Position numbers and translations under genes: made by a program. From Anagrus nilaparvatae (Eukaryota > Arthropoda > Insecta > Hymenoptera > Mymaridae), in contig JAKSXM010000014.1 in NCBI GenBank assembly GCA_022575985.1, positions 18,228,001 to 18,292,000 of the forward strand: a stretch of DNA of 64,000 nt. The letters are read 5' to 3'. The first letter of the stretch is position 1. Each line of letters starts with the position of its first letter. The notes under the pieces were generated by a model. It worked only from the letters and a program-made list of their open reading frames with translations. It searched no databases and had not been told where the DNA came from. Below, piece after piece: positions 1 through 12,591 of the stretch.

Positions 1-181
1 TATTTTTCCCGATTAAATTATTTTGCTTCCATGGCTTAGCATTGCTCGGTGGTGGCGGTGCTTGACGAGTTGGGCATGGTGGACGTACTTTTGGCCTTTT
101 TATCACTGCATCCGTTGTTATCTGTTTATTTGGTCTCGGGGGTACTGGAGGTGGATGACCATTACGTTGCGATGCTGCCAA
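1..181 (-). CDS. Partial proline-rich exon of a minus-strand gene (runs off the window)
   Basis: Read on the minus strand, this segment is open from a possible acceptor (GCATGCAG just above position 181) to the window edge. It encodes about 60 residues that look like real protein: a proline-rich linker with PPPVPPRPNK, which fits a class II SH3 ligand (PxxPxR), followed by APPPPSNAKPW. GC content is clearly higher than in the flanking DNA, as expected of an exon here. The plus strand is also open, but its translation is a hydrophobic string without recognisable features. The acceptor has a poor pyrimidine tract, so the exon boundary is uncertain. SH3-binding linkers are typical of signalling and cytoskeletal adaptors. 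I do not recognise the gene. Confidence 0.5.
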   Translation of the reverse strand, partial: MAASQRNGHPPPVPPRPNKQITTDAVIKRPKVRPPCPTRQAPPPPSNAKPWKQNNLIGKN

Positions 182-3100
182 CTGCATGCTATTCAATTTT
201 TACATACTACACTTTTTTTATTCAAATTAGTTATTTTTTGATTAACATCTTCAAAGTCTTTGGTTCTAATAATCACTTATTTTTATCTCTAGAAATCGGT
301 CCAAAATTTTTAGTGCACAACGGTCATACGATGAGAATCTAAATTTTTTTACATTTCCCCCCCTTTTTTCCAAATAAATGTTTATTTTATTTATTTATTC
401 ATTCATTTTATTTATTCATTTTATAAAATAAAACTTGGTTAATTGAGATTTTCTAAAGATTTTTTCAAAAAAAATTAACAATATTTTTTTTGGGCTCTTT
501 TTATTTTGTATGCACGACGAGCTAACTAATTCTATACTTTGTTATAGCGTAATGTGCAGAACAATTGAAATTTAAAATGTAAAAATTTTACAACAGAAAG
601 TACAATAAATCTTAAAAAAAAAAAAAAATTAAGGTTAAAAAACATTTTATTTAAATCTTATGCATTAAGGTTTATTACAATTTTCTATAAAAAAAAAAAG
701 GTGATTTAATTATATTTTTTAGACCATTTTAACTCCGGAAATTAATTTCCTATATTATAACACCATCGAGCGAAGATTCTTTTTTTTTTGCTTCAGTAAT
801 CATGTAATTTTGTATCATTTAAAAAAAAGCCACGCGATCTTCTGTAGTACTTAAAAAAAATAACACGTGACTTTAGTAGTTTATTATTAGCACAGAAAAT
901 AAAATGAAATTAAAAAAAAAAAATTGTACAAGGGAACCGGTTATGTCGCTTTTATGCTATAAAAAAAAGAGTGTGTTTTGCTTTCTTTAAAGAGTTATTT
1001 AAGAGAAAATGTTTTAGAAAAAAAAAGTCAGCCAGGCAATTGAAGAAGAAATTAAATATAGTTAGTTTGAGAGAAGCGGTAGTTTTTCTTATTTTTTTAA
1101 TATAAAATTACGTCAAAAATGCATCATCCTTGAAGCTATAAATTAAGTTCTTAGACTGTCGTTTAAAAAATTTTTTTATATTTTTCTATACTACTTTATT
1201 TACTGATAACGAAAATTTTTTCTGATAAAAAATTGATTATTTATTTTAAAAAACCGATAAGTATTTTTCAATTTTAAAATCTCAGTTAACCTGTTTTATT
1301 TTATAAAGGAATATATTTCTTGGCAAAAAATTTTTGCCAATATAAATTACAAACACGTACTACACACTGGCAAAATTTTTGAATATTATTTTAAAACACT
1401 TTTTTATTTTCACATGAATTTCGTACCACTAAAAATTATTTTTCAAAAAAAAACAATACACAGCACTGTGTTTATCGTTCCATAACGCGTTGTCACTTAA
1501 AAGTAATCAACAAAAAAAAATGCACCAAAAAAAAAAACAAAAAATTCCACGTGTTCCTTTTTATAAGTTCACTCCTTTAACGCTGCAAATCGCATACTGA
1601 CGATATTTCACGGTCTATGGCCCGTAATACAAAACTCCTACTACTATAAAAATCTTATAAATATTGCGCGTTCCTTCACTTTTTTTAATATACCAGTTTT
1701 TTTAAAAGTATTTTTCTCTTTCTCTTTCGCTCGTACACAGAAAGATAAATTATTTATTATCAAAAGAAATATATTATTTTATTAGTTCTTGTTTTTATTT
1801 TTTTATTTTTTGTTGATAAATGATAATGATGATGATTATGATGATGATGATATAATGACTCTGTTGATAATGACTGTAATGACTGATGATGCTTGTTTTT
1901 ATATTACTGTTTTTCCCATTGTTCTCAGATTTTTTTTTAATTTTATTCTCCAAAATCTGTTAACCGATTTTAATTAATTAAAAATTTGAAATTAAAAATT
2001 ATTTTTGTGTTTTTTTTATTTTAGTGTAATTTTTTAGTATTTCTGTAGTACAAAAGCTAATATTGTGGTTTTTTATCTTGTTTAACAACGTGTTAAAAAG
2101 GAAAAAAAATCTTTTTTCTATTGAAATATCAATTTAAAACAATTTATCAATGAATTTAATTTTCAATTGTTCAAAAGAATTCTTTTTTTTTGTTAAAATT
2201 TATATTTAATTGTATTTTAAATTTATGTAAATCGTTGTGCAAAAAAAATATAATTAAATTGTTTTTATTTTAAATTTTATGCTTATTCCTTTATTTTGTT
2301 TTAGCAATAATAATAAATTTTTAAGAAATAACTTTTTAAATATTTCAATGTCATTTTTTTTTGCAACTGTATTTTAAAACAGATTTTGTTCAAATATTAT
2401 ACTAAATTTTTATTAATTTAGTTCACGGTTCTGTAAATATTAGCTTAAGCTTAAAATCTTTAATTATTTGCCTTTAATAAATAATTACAAGAATTAAAGA
2501 TAACAAGTTTTATCAATGAATCAAGTAAGCTAATTTTTATCTTATTACTAGAACACGAAGAAAAAATTTCTGTTTAGAAACCATGAATTGCAGAAATATG
2601 AGTAGAAGATAATCTCATGCATATTTAAATTTATTTAAAATAGAGCTCTTGTGAAAATTTCTAACGAGACTCAGGTTGACTTTCATGTATATTTAATGTG
2701 AATGCTGCATTATCAATGCCTATCACTTTTTAAAACTACTCAACGTAATGTTTTTTTCAAAATATTTTTCAATTCCTTCACAGATAACAAACTTTTCACC
2801 GGTTTGATTGTTCTATAGAATAAAAAATTATTGTTACTTAATTTTCTCAAATAAACATTAAGAAAAAAAAAATGCAAATTTTAAAAATAAAAATTCTGTT
2901 AAGAAATCTTTGAGTATGTATTTTTCTTTCAATGGAATGTAAAAATGCAATAGTGCTGTTATTTTGAGTTTCAATAAACAAAAACGTTCGTACAATCAGA
3001 GGGATATGCTATTGATGCGAAGCTTGGGAAAATATTATGGAAAGTACAAGATTCCAATGAAGCTGCAAGTCAAATTTTACCATTTTATATTTTACTAAAA

Positions 3101-3559
3101 TTCTTTGAATGATTTAACTTATGAATTATTTACATTCTATATGAAGCATTTAAGAATTTTAGCAGTTAGAGGATTTGGGTTTACGGCTCCCTTCCTGCGA
3201 GCCTTCCTGCATTAGTAATTTCCTTTTGTAGATATAAAATTTTATAATGTTGTTACATAAAATAACAATTAATGAACAGGCTAATAAACGACTACGAATA
3301 CAAAAAACAGATTTTAAACAAAATGATTAGCAGGTACACTGGACAAAATTTTATTCAAGAGTCAGAAAAAATGCTGCGACAATGAGACATACGAATGCGT
3401 GTTCTCAAAATCAAACTTCAGGGCACTGAGGGGGGCTTTTTCCTGCATTATGAATACATAATTTTAAAATATCATAATTTATTGTATTTTAACGCATGTA
3501 TCATTCAAAAAATTGTATGTACTTTCGATAAAGTAGTAGTTTATTTTGTTATTATATGG
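182..3559. other. AT-rich intergenic or intronic DNA, no gene seen
   Basis: Long A/T runs with no convincing coding exon on either strand. It holds low-complexity tracts: TTTA/TTCA-type repeats at about 377-425 and a GAT/GATGAT microsatellite at about 1816-1855. If the minus-strand gene at 1-181 has upstream exons, part of this stretch would be its intron, but I could not find a partner exon. Confidence 0.5.
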
Positions 3560-5117
3560 GTTTATTACAAGACTGGACCAAGAGGATGACATCATCGTAG
3601 ACGATGTCCCGGACTTTACGCAAGAAGAGTTGTTCGCTGCCGTGGAGTCTCTCAGAAATAAGAAAACTCCCGGCCCAGACGGCATACCAGCCGAGATTAT
3701 AAAAATAGCTGCACAAAAGTGCCCGTCATTGATGCTAAGGATGTACAACACATGCATCCGAACAGGAGTCTTTAGCAAGCGATGGAAAAAGGCAATACTG
3801 GTCCTTATCAGCAAAGGAAATGGTGATCTCACACCCCCGTCCTACTGGCGACAACGAGGACTTTTTGATACAGCAGGAAAAAGCTTCGAAAAGATGCTGC
3901 AACGTATTTTAAATGCAGTAGAAGCAGCAGGAGGTTTGTTTCCTGGGCAATATGGCTTTAGACGGGGGAGGTCTACGATTGGGGCAGTGAAGGAGGCTGT
4001 TGACGCGATAATCAGGGACCAAATGGGTAATTACTCTCGTAAAATTACTCTTTTGGTTACCTTTGATGTCAAGAATGCATTTAATTCGGTAAAGTGGACA
4101 AAGTTAACTAAGTGACTTTGCAGTACCCAAATACTTGATGCGGGTAATGAAGAGATACCTAAGTAACCGAGTACTCTTGTACGAGACTCTCCAAGGAAAA
4201 ATAAACAGGAAAGTGACAGCAGGTGCAACTCAAGGTTCGGTACTGGGACCTGTCATGGAACATTTCTTATTATGGTATCCTGAGGCTGGAGCTAGCGGAT
4301 GGCTGCTTTATGATAGGCTATGCAGATGATATTGCTCTCGTGATCATAGCAAGGAACGTGCAACAGGCTCAGAACCGCTTGAGCGTCTGCATGTTAAATA
4401 CAATGGATGGATGGAAGAGCATGGATTAAGTCTTGCAGCTGCTAAGACAGAGATCGTGATGTTTACAAGGATGAAAATCCATACCGTCATTCCAATACAA
4501 GTCGACGAGGTTACAGTCATAGAGAAGAAAAGGTTCGTTAAGTATCTGGGGATAATTCTGGACAGGAAGCTGAACTACTGGGAGCACATCTCTCAAAGGT
4601 TCAAGAAGGCAGGTACCACGACACTGGCCCTGAGCAGGCTGATATCGAATATGAACAGTCCAAAATCCAGTAAGAGGAATCTACTAATCTCCGTAATTCA
4701 CTCTATCTTATTATACGGAGCAAAAATTTTGGGGGAGGCGCTAGACAAGGTACTCTGACGGTTTCTTGCGCGTACAGGACTATCTCGGAAGCGGCAGTTC
4801 TTGAAAGTTTCATAAAAGAAGTCGCGCCTTGGATCCAGAGAGAACACGGGGAAGTAAACTATTTCCTAACCCATTTCCTCATTGGTAACGGGGTTTTTCA
4901 GTCTTATCTCTTCAGAATGAGTGTGTTCTGTCCCGACGAACAAGACGACGCGTGTCACACGTTTTTTGAGTGTGACTGCTGGACGTCTAGAAGGTTCCTT
5001 CAGCTGGAGGCAGAGATGGGTGAAATCACGACCGATAACATTGTTGAAAAATTGCTCCAAAACGAGGAATCATGGAGCGCTGTGGCAAAGTACGTGGAAG
5101 AAATTTTGCGAACTTAA
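3560..5117 (+). pseudogene. Reverse transcriptase ORF of R1-clade element, frameshifted
   Basis: The RT landmarks appear in order but in different frames. First come NKKTPGPDGIPAEI, FRRGRSTIGAV and VTFDVKNAFNSVKW in the frame of 3546-4115. A break follows, then ATQGSVLGP near 4223 and the catalytic GYADDIALV near 4313 after further shifts. KTEIVMFTR and VKYLGIILDRKLNYW lie in the frame of 4411-4758. The C-terminal CPDEQDDACHTFFEC knuckle follows in another frame. Stops and frame changes at about 4115, 4260, 4400 and 4758 show it cannot make an intact protein. The motif set fits the R1 clade and is shared with the second RT fragment at 52558-53526. Confidence 0.8.
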
Positions 5118-5560
5118 AAGCTATTGATGACACCCTAACTAGGATCCGTGTGTAGGAGCGGTCGAGATACACGGTTCTTGAACGCGGCACTTATTGGGGC
5201 ACAATGAAGGACGTACAAGGATATTTATTTATTTACTTATTTATATACTTATTTACTTATTTATATGTTTATTTGTTAATAATTATCTATCTAGTTGGCG
5301 ACATGGTGAAATAACAAGAAGGAGAAAGAAGGGATCACCAGGATAAAAAGATGAATGGAAGAAAGGATCTTCAACCAAAGAAGATACACGGCCTTAAGTC
5401 AACCCGGTGTAATGTGATAAACGGTTCCGGGCTGACTTGTATTATGCAGGGGGTGAGTTTAGTCGGTAGCGTGCCGGCAAGAGTCAAATTATATGCTGTC
5501 ATGTAGTCTGACATAATTTGGGTGCCGGGCCCATCTATACGTAACGCATTCTCACCTATA
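3560..5560 (+). mobile_element. R1-clade non-LTR retrotransposon, 5'-truncated, with 3' UTR
   Basis: The element carries a reverse transcriptase region (3560-4760), a C-terminal cysteine/histidine knuckle (about 4920-4985), and a 3' UTR from 5118. The UTR contains a TTTA-rich tract (5219-5283) and then a GC-richer block with ACCCGGTGTAATGTG, GGTTCCGGGCTGACTTG, TTTAGTCGGTAGCGTGCCGG and GGTGCCGGGCCCA. From memory, this order of blocks is the usual 3' end of R1-type elements in insects. There is no endonuclease or ORF1, so the copy is truncated at its 5' end. The end near 5560 is approximate. No target-site duplication was identified. Confidence 0.75.
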
Positions 5561-5649
5561 ATATGTGTTCGGTTATACAGTTTTCGGAGTCATAGCTCTG
5601 TAAAACCACCCAACCTTACACATGCCATCCCTGCTCGCATGCAAAACGA

Positions 5650-7045
5650 AAATTTATATTCATTTATTACAAAGGACCAAAAAAAATTTTTTGTTCTTGA
5701 AACTTGATTATGATTTCCAACGGTTTTTGGATGCGCTAAAAACGACTCTGAAGTCTAAATTTACCGATCATTTAATATCCCCCCTACATCTCCCCAACTA
5801 CCCTTTCTACCTTTTCTGAATGTAAAAATTAATCTTTTCTGGTCTATGGCGAGAAAAATGTTATACGACCCTTGTCCATAAATAAAGAATGCCCCAAATC
5901 GCAGTTTACCATCCTCGGCTTCGCCTTCGCTATTCTATAAAGTAAATATAATTTTGCAATTTTCTAGTATATTGATGAGATAAGACTCACAATAAAAAAA
6001 ATTACAACCAGTTTGTAAACTCACAATCAATGAACATGAAACATGTTTAAATTTATATTTTGAATTTTGAAGCTTTTCTAATTTTCAAAAAAAAATTTTC
6101 TAGCTCCTAAAATCCTTATTATTTTATATCCCTTTATTGAATCCATTCTAAGTCCCTAAACCCGGATTATGTTAAGTCCCTAAATCGAAATTATTTAACC
6201 CCCTTCTCCCTAATATGGCACATTTTCCCACCCCCAATGTTAAGCTTGAAGTAATCACCGCTGTCTATAAACATGTTCCATGTTAAAAAAATGTTGTCAA
6301 TTTAATGGGTCTCCCAATTCACCCCAATGCTCTATAATTCTCCCCAAGGGGGTTTTATTTGTTTTTTTTAAATTTTATTTTACCTGAGTATTTTGTTATT
6401 CTGAAACTCAGTTTTAGGATAAAAGTTGATTTTCACTATTTTATATGTCACTTAATTACCCCCAATACTCCCAAGGTGGTAATAAATAACTTCAAAGGGT
6501 TCCTAGATTCTCTTATTATAAAATTTACAATATCATTTTTTTTCGGCATCGCAATATATTTTCCAATTCATCAAAATTTTATGAATTTTATAATAAAAGA
6601 GTCTAGGACCCCCTTGGGGTGACTTATGGGGCCGAATTAATTAGGGGACCCACAAAGAAATCATAATCACTTTTTTCGTCTTTCAAAATTTAACTTATAA
6701 AAGCAATTGCAAAATTTTATAAATTTTATAATAAGAATTGGTGAATTGGGGGACCCATGTATAATAGTCTAAATAATTTTTTATCGTCTTTCTGAGTTTA
6801 AGCTCATGAATATACTAGAAGAACTCAAAATTTTGTTTATTTTATGCAAAGATGAATTTTTACAATTTAGGAAGGGGGCAAAGTGGAGTGGGAGGAGATG
6901 TATGGGGGAATATTAAATTATCGGTTAATTTAGACTTCTGATTCGTTTTTATATCAGATTTCAAGAACAAAAACTTTTTTTGTGGACCTGTGTATATTTT
7001 TATACAATTTTTTTGGTTATTTTCCATGGTGACAATCGCCCAGAA
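5650..7045. mobile_element. Foldback (long inverted repeat) element, about 1.4 kb
   Basis: The two halves are imperfect reverse complements. TTTTTGTTCTTGAAA (near 5690) pairs with a block near 6960. GAAGTCTAAATTTACCGAT with its following CCCCCCTACATCTCC (about 5750-5790) pairs with 6895-6945. ATGGGTCTCCCAATTCACC (6304) pairs with 6740-6757, and CCCCAAGGGGG (6343) pairs with CCCCCTTGGGG near 6610. The centre is near 6475. There is no coding content. Ends are approximate and no target duplication could be assigned. Arm divergence points to an old insertion. Confidence 0.6.
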
Positions 7046-7282
7046 TGGCTACTGTTAAGGGGACAAGACTACCACTTAAAAAATTGGCTCTTCGAGTCTG
7101 ATAAAGAGCTAATTTAAAATGTCACTTGTTATTTAGGGTGCTTAAACTAATTTTATTAACTTTTTGGTTCATAAGAATGTTTTGAAACTACATGTATGAG
7201 CTTTTTCTATTGCTTGAAACAATAATATAAAAATAAATGAAATCTACAATATGGTTCCAAACTAAATTTTAATCGAAACAGG

Positions 7283-7351
7283 TAAAATACTCGTACCAGT
7301 ACATGAGCGATCACCAGTACTCGATTGTTTTGTACTGGTACGAGTATTTTA
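7283..7351. repeat. Perfect 21-bp hairpin
   Basis: The left arm TAAAATACTCGTACCAGTAC plus A (7283-7303) is exactly complementary to 7331-7351, with a 27-nt loop between. The unit starts and ends with TA/TA-like bases, so it may be a minimal MITE remnant. Transcribed from either strand, it would fold into a short hairpin. Confidence 0.7.
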
Positions 7352-8345
7352 GTTTCTTTCAGAGATTTCCTTTTCTCGAATTTCTGTCAAATTTTTAGAT
7401 ATGATAAAAATAAATAAATGTTAAAATATTTGAACAAAATCTGTGATTTATAATCTTTAATTTAATTTGTGTAATTATTAAGTACATAATCATGTGTGAA
7501 ATTGTTTCGTTATCTTTAATTATTCTAATCCCTCTGGCAATTTTAGCCATATTTTAGCTAATTAGCAATAATTTTAATTATAAACAAATTAACAAAATGC
7601 AGGTGATTTATATATATACAGCAGGTTACATAATGAATAAATGTGTCCATGCTTACAGTACACCACTTAATTTGAATATAAAAATATTTTTTATAGGTTT
7701 ACATGCTAAAAATTTTGTTGGAATTTTTAAAACTAAAAAACAAATATTTCATGCTTAAACATATACAGAATTATAAATAGAGTGTATTTAGTGAAAAAAT
7801 ATTTTCTCTCAGATTTTAAAATATATAATGTGTGTCCTTTGTTCTAACTCCATAAGTCTATAAATATATGTACTAATGGTGTACTCATTTTCTTATAACA
7901 TGACCCTTTCAACATGAAATCCTCGTTTTCATCTCTCTCACCCACGCTGGTTCTTTAACTTTTAAATGCACTTTATTTTTTTATTTTAACAATAACAATA
8001 TAAATAAATAACGGATTTAATATTTTTTTTCGTATTTATCTGAAATAGTCTCATTGACTTAGGCGAAATAATAATAAAAGTATTTAAAAATTCGTATTAT
8101 GCAAATTGGCTATTTTTTGTAAGATAAACAAAGTTTTATTATTTTTATGAAGAAAAAAAAATTGATGCAATGATATAGAGGAATAGGTATATTCAACCAT
8201 TAAGTCAGAGGACTTTATGAAACCACAAGATTACATTGAAGAAAAATAAAAGGACTTTAAAGTCATGTGATTTTAAAAGCAGGATATTCTTTATGCGACT
8301 ATAATATCTTTCTTTTTACAGTCATTGCTCTTCTGTATATTTACG

Positions 8346-8377
<32 letters not shown>

Positions 8378-10639
8378 CATTTTATAATAATAATAAGTAT
8401 AATGTATTTACACAGATGGTATGTACCTAGATGGATCAAGTATAAAAGATATATCGAGTTCACGAGTTGTCTCTTGATTTAACTTGCTTTTCCAAAGTAC
8501 TTGTGTCTATTTATTCATTTAGTGGTCAAGATTACTCTCGAATGAATATGCAGAAAATATATTTCTATGTTGTAACATAGTATATTTATTTATATACATT
8601 TATACGAATATATGCATATGGAGGAATCTTTGAATTTTCAAGCAGTGATTTTTTTTTAATTTAGATGCTAGGTCTTTTAGATATTCAGTACCCAAAAAAA
8701 ATTCAAAATTTTGGTAGATTTTTGACCTTAAGTATTTAGGAAATTATGCAATTTATCTCGCAATTTATTGTTATACAGAAAAATTTTATGTTTACATCTA
8801 GATTAACAAATTAGGAAATTATCCTCCATCGCAAATAGCATTAATTATTGCTAAAAAAGAAATTTTTGCCTTCTCATGTACACAATATTACTACAGTATA
8901 GTAATTTTACTTCAATTTAGTAATATTACTAAAAAACTAGTAAAATTACTATACTAAATTAAAAAAATAAATTAAAAACCTATTGATATTTCACTCAGAC
9001 ACCCACGTTAGAGCTGCTTTTCAACCAATTGGTTAGATATTCAACCAAGGCAGCTCATACCATAGCTACATAATCTTGCACAGACAAAATTACCTGGATT
9101 ACCCAATATATAATGCATTTTTAGATTAAAATATTTTAGAAAAAAAAATTTGACCATCTTTCAGACTTTAATCTATTCTCTTTGTTGAATTTATTTTTAG
9201 AACTTATTTCATTTACAATAAATCGAGCAACAGATTATTCTATATTTAGATATTTGTATAAACTTTGTATTTTTATAGACTATATATAAAAATAAATTGT
9301 TGTAATAAATTTTGTTGAAATTGTGATTATTTTTATCGTAGAAAAGAAATTCATAATAAATTTCGTCTATTTTTTATATTAAGAATATTCATGTTTTTAT
9401 TAATTTCTTTGCATGTTTTGTAAATTCTTTGAAGAAAGTTCTAAATATAAATATGTTTCTAATTTTTTAAAATCAAAAACAACATTGTATAGAAAGCTAA
9501 GGATTTTAAAACTGAATTTGTTCTTAATTTATAAAATAAGGTTAATACGATTACTGAGACATAATTGTTCATCTTTGGGTTTTTGGTGAAAAAAATAGGT
9601 TCCTTAAAAAATACATATTGTTAGCTATCTTGTACATAGGAATGTTTCCTTACTGTCGTAATATCTCAATTCTACCAGGGCTTGATTCCTAAAAATTGAA
9701 ATTTCTTAATATATATTTTAAGTTTTTAACTGATTTTGATACTAATTTAGTAATTTGAATTTGAATTTGAATTTAATAATCGGAATTTTAGTAAAAATTA
9801 ACAAACTTGTGCTTCACCTTGGGATTGCAATAGTATGATAATACAAATAGCTGTTTTTAGACATATTCTATTCTATTGGTTAATAAACCAAATGCTTAAA
9901 TTTTTGAATAAAATTCTCGGATTTACCAACTTTTTAAAATTGTACTTTGATTTACTGACTACATTTATAGCCTTCACGTTAATTTACCAAAAGATTTGAT
10001 TTTTTATAATTCTTTTGCAATATTGCACAAGCCAAATATTTTTAAAAATCATACGGAATCAGGTTCCTCAAGAATGAACTTTTTCCATTATTTATGTGGT
10101 ACATTTGTGAATAAAAATTTAAATGTAATAACAAAAAATAATTGCACAAAAGTACATAATATAGTGTTAAAAAATAAATGTAAGTGTAAAATTTCTAATT
10201 TAAAAATATCATTTCATCCAATCTTGTATTTATGTAGACTGAATATAAAATACATGTAAATTGTAAATCAAACTTTTTATCTGCTGTTAAGATAAATTTA
10301 AATAATAATAATATTCAATTTATATTAAAATAGTAAATCAAGTTACATTTGTCTTATAATAAGCAAATTTTATTTAATATTTTTAACTAAATTGATATTT
10401 TTAGTATACGAACAATTTTCATAATTTTTCCATTAATATTATTCTTTTTAATAGCGTCATAAATGTAGTCCTCATCTATAAATTTGTATTCTTGAAATAA
10501 ATATTTTACTATAGAGCAAAGCTCTGCATGCTCTGCTGGATCTATCAATATCAAGAAAATTTGCAGAAAAGTTATAAATAGATCTAGGACATAAGCAATT
10601 TTTAAGACTCCGTGAAACCTACTCTAGATTCCTTGTTAT
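7352..10639. other. AT-rich DNA, no gene seen
   Basis: No supportable exon. It holds a poly-T run of about 30 at 8349-8379 and a perfect 17-bp hairpin (AGTATAGTAATTTTACT at 8895-8911 with its complement at 8939-8955). A plus-strand open frame at 9996-10259 is lysine/asparagine-rich with no domain, and I treat it as chance. Confidence 0.5.
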
Positions 10640-10762
10640 GGCCAAAATCAAAAAAAGGACGCAAAAAATCGAAATTTGAGCTAGAGGCATAAAATTTGAT
10701 ACACAGGCTCTAGTTAAATAAATAATAAGTCTCATAAAATTTCACAACTTTTGGCCAACACT

Positions 10763-11002
10763 TTAACCCATTAGTTCCCAAGCGGACCTGAGTTGTCGTT
10801 TGAAATTACGTCTATAAAGCTTGTTTAAAATTAAAATTTTTTTTAACCAAAAATGTTCCCCTACGCAAAAAGAGTTGCTCTTTCATATTTTTGGGTCAGA
10901 TTAATGAAATTTTGGACTGGAAGTGAAATACAACCACTAAACAAGCTTTATAGACGTAATTCCAAACGACAACTCAGGTCCGCTTGGGAACTAATGGGTT
11001 AA
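10763..11002. mobile_element. piggyBac-like MITE (240 bp, TTAA-flanked)
   Basis: The sequence is bounded by TTAA at 10763-10766 and 10999-11002. The terminal inverted repeats begin CCCATTAGTTCCCAAGCGG and match over about 60 bp with a single mismatch seen (GAAATTACG against GGAATTACG). A TTAA target and CCC-starting repeats are the signature of piggyBac-family transposons. There is no transposase, so this is non-autonomous. It interrupts the left arm of the outer foldback. Confidence 0.8.
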
Positions 11003-11630
11003 GGGGGTTTCGCGTGATTTTGGGCGGTTTTAAGAATAAAAAGGGATATTTACGGAAAACGCAAATAAAAAAAATCAGTGAATGAGATTTTAGTAAAACT
11101 TCTTGGGCCTAAAATTCAAAATGTAACCTTTAATTTACGACCTTGCACATAACTTTCTAACATTGGGGAATTATTTATGGAGAAACAAACAATACCGCCG
11201 CTTACCCGCGCTTATTAAATATTTATTTTGGTGCGGTTTTGATGGCCTTAACTACATAGTTTTGCGAATTTTAATTGAAATTAAAATATTAATTCAATTT
11301 CTGTTTAATTACAATTCAAAAAACTATGTAGATTTGGCAATACACATTGTTCCAAAAAAATATTTATAAGCGCGGGTAAACGGCGGCAAGTGTTCGTGTC
11401 TCCATAACTAACCCCCCAAAAGTAAGAAAGTTATGCACAAGATCGCAAATTGAAAGTTAAACTTTGCATTTTAGGCTCAAGATATTTTATCAAAATCCCA
11501 TTCACCAATTTTTTGTTATTTTCATTTTTCCGTAAAAATCCTTTTTTTAACCTTAAAACCCCCCAAAACCACCCGAACCCCCTTTAGGGTTGATCGAAAG
11601 TTGTGAAATTTTATGAGGGTTATTTTTTAG

Positions 11631-12591
11631 TTAACCCATTAGCGCCCAATCATGACATTCATGCCATTTGAATATTTTTTCATGAAAAAATTAATATTTT
11701 GGGCTAAAAATGTCACCTAGTAGGTAATTAGGGCTCGTCTTTTCATTTCTGAAGTCCATTTTTACGTACAACCCCTAGAAAATGTGCTATCATCCCCTAA
11801 ATATGGGGTAAATTTTGAACATTTTTTAGTCGTTATATAAACTGATACTATGCACAAAAAAAAGATCTCTAGGTATTAAAAACACTAAATGGGACTATTA
11901 GAAATACAAAAAAAAATTTTTTTTACCGATTTAGCATATTTAACCCCTTTAATGGGGTAGGGGGTGTATTTTTAGCACAATATAAAAAACGAATATTTTG
12001 GGGTAAAATTATCATCTAGTAGGTATTTTTGCCCACTATTTTCATTTCTGAGGTCTGTTTTTGCGTACCACCCCTAAAAAATAAGATATAATCCCCTAAA
12101 CATGGGGTAAATTTAAAATTATTTTTAGGGGATGATATCTTATTTTTTAGGGGTGGTACGCAAAAACAGACCTCAGAAATGAAAATAGTGGGCAAAAATA
12201 CCTACTAGATGATAATTTTACCCCAAAATATTCGTTTTTTATATTGTGCTAAAAATACACCCCCTACCCCATTGAAGGGGTTAAATATGCTAAATAGGTA
12301 AAAAAAATTTTTTTTGTATTTCTAATAGTCCCATTTAGTGTTTTTAATACCTAGAGATCTTTTTTTGTGCATAGTATCAGTTTATATAACGACTAAAAAA
12401 TGTTCAAAATTTACCCCATATTTAGGGGATTATAGCACATTTTCTAGGGGTTGTACGTAAAAATGGACTTCAGAAATGAAAAAAGGAGCCCTAATTACCT
12501 ACTAGGTGACATTTTTAGCCCAAAATATTGATTTTTTCATGAAAAAATATTCAAATGGCATGAATGTCATGATTGGGCATTAATGGGTTAA
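11631..12591. mobile_element. piggyBac-like foldback MITE (961 bp, TTAA-flanked)
   Basis: TTAA at 11631-11634 and 12588-12591 flank near-perfect arms of about 480 bp that meet near 12111. The tips read CCCATTAGCGCCCAATCATG on the left, with the complement GATTGGGCATTAATGGG on the right. Each arm contains two diverged copies of a unit of about 300 bp: CACCTAGTAGGTAATTAGGG / CTAGTAGGTATTTTTGCCC, then TTTCATTTCTGARGTC, then TACGTAC/GCGTACC plus CCCCTA. The element is therefore a palindrome of repeats. No coding capacity. Close arm identity suggests a recent insertion. Confidence 0.8.

Noticed and set aside
9996..10259. 87-codon plus-strand ORF
   Set aside because: Composition follows the AT-rich background. 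No domain, no splice signals and no repeat copy.
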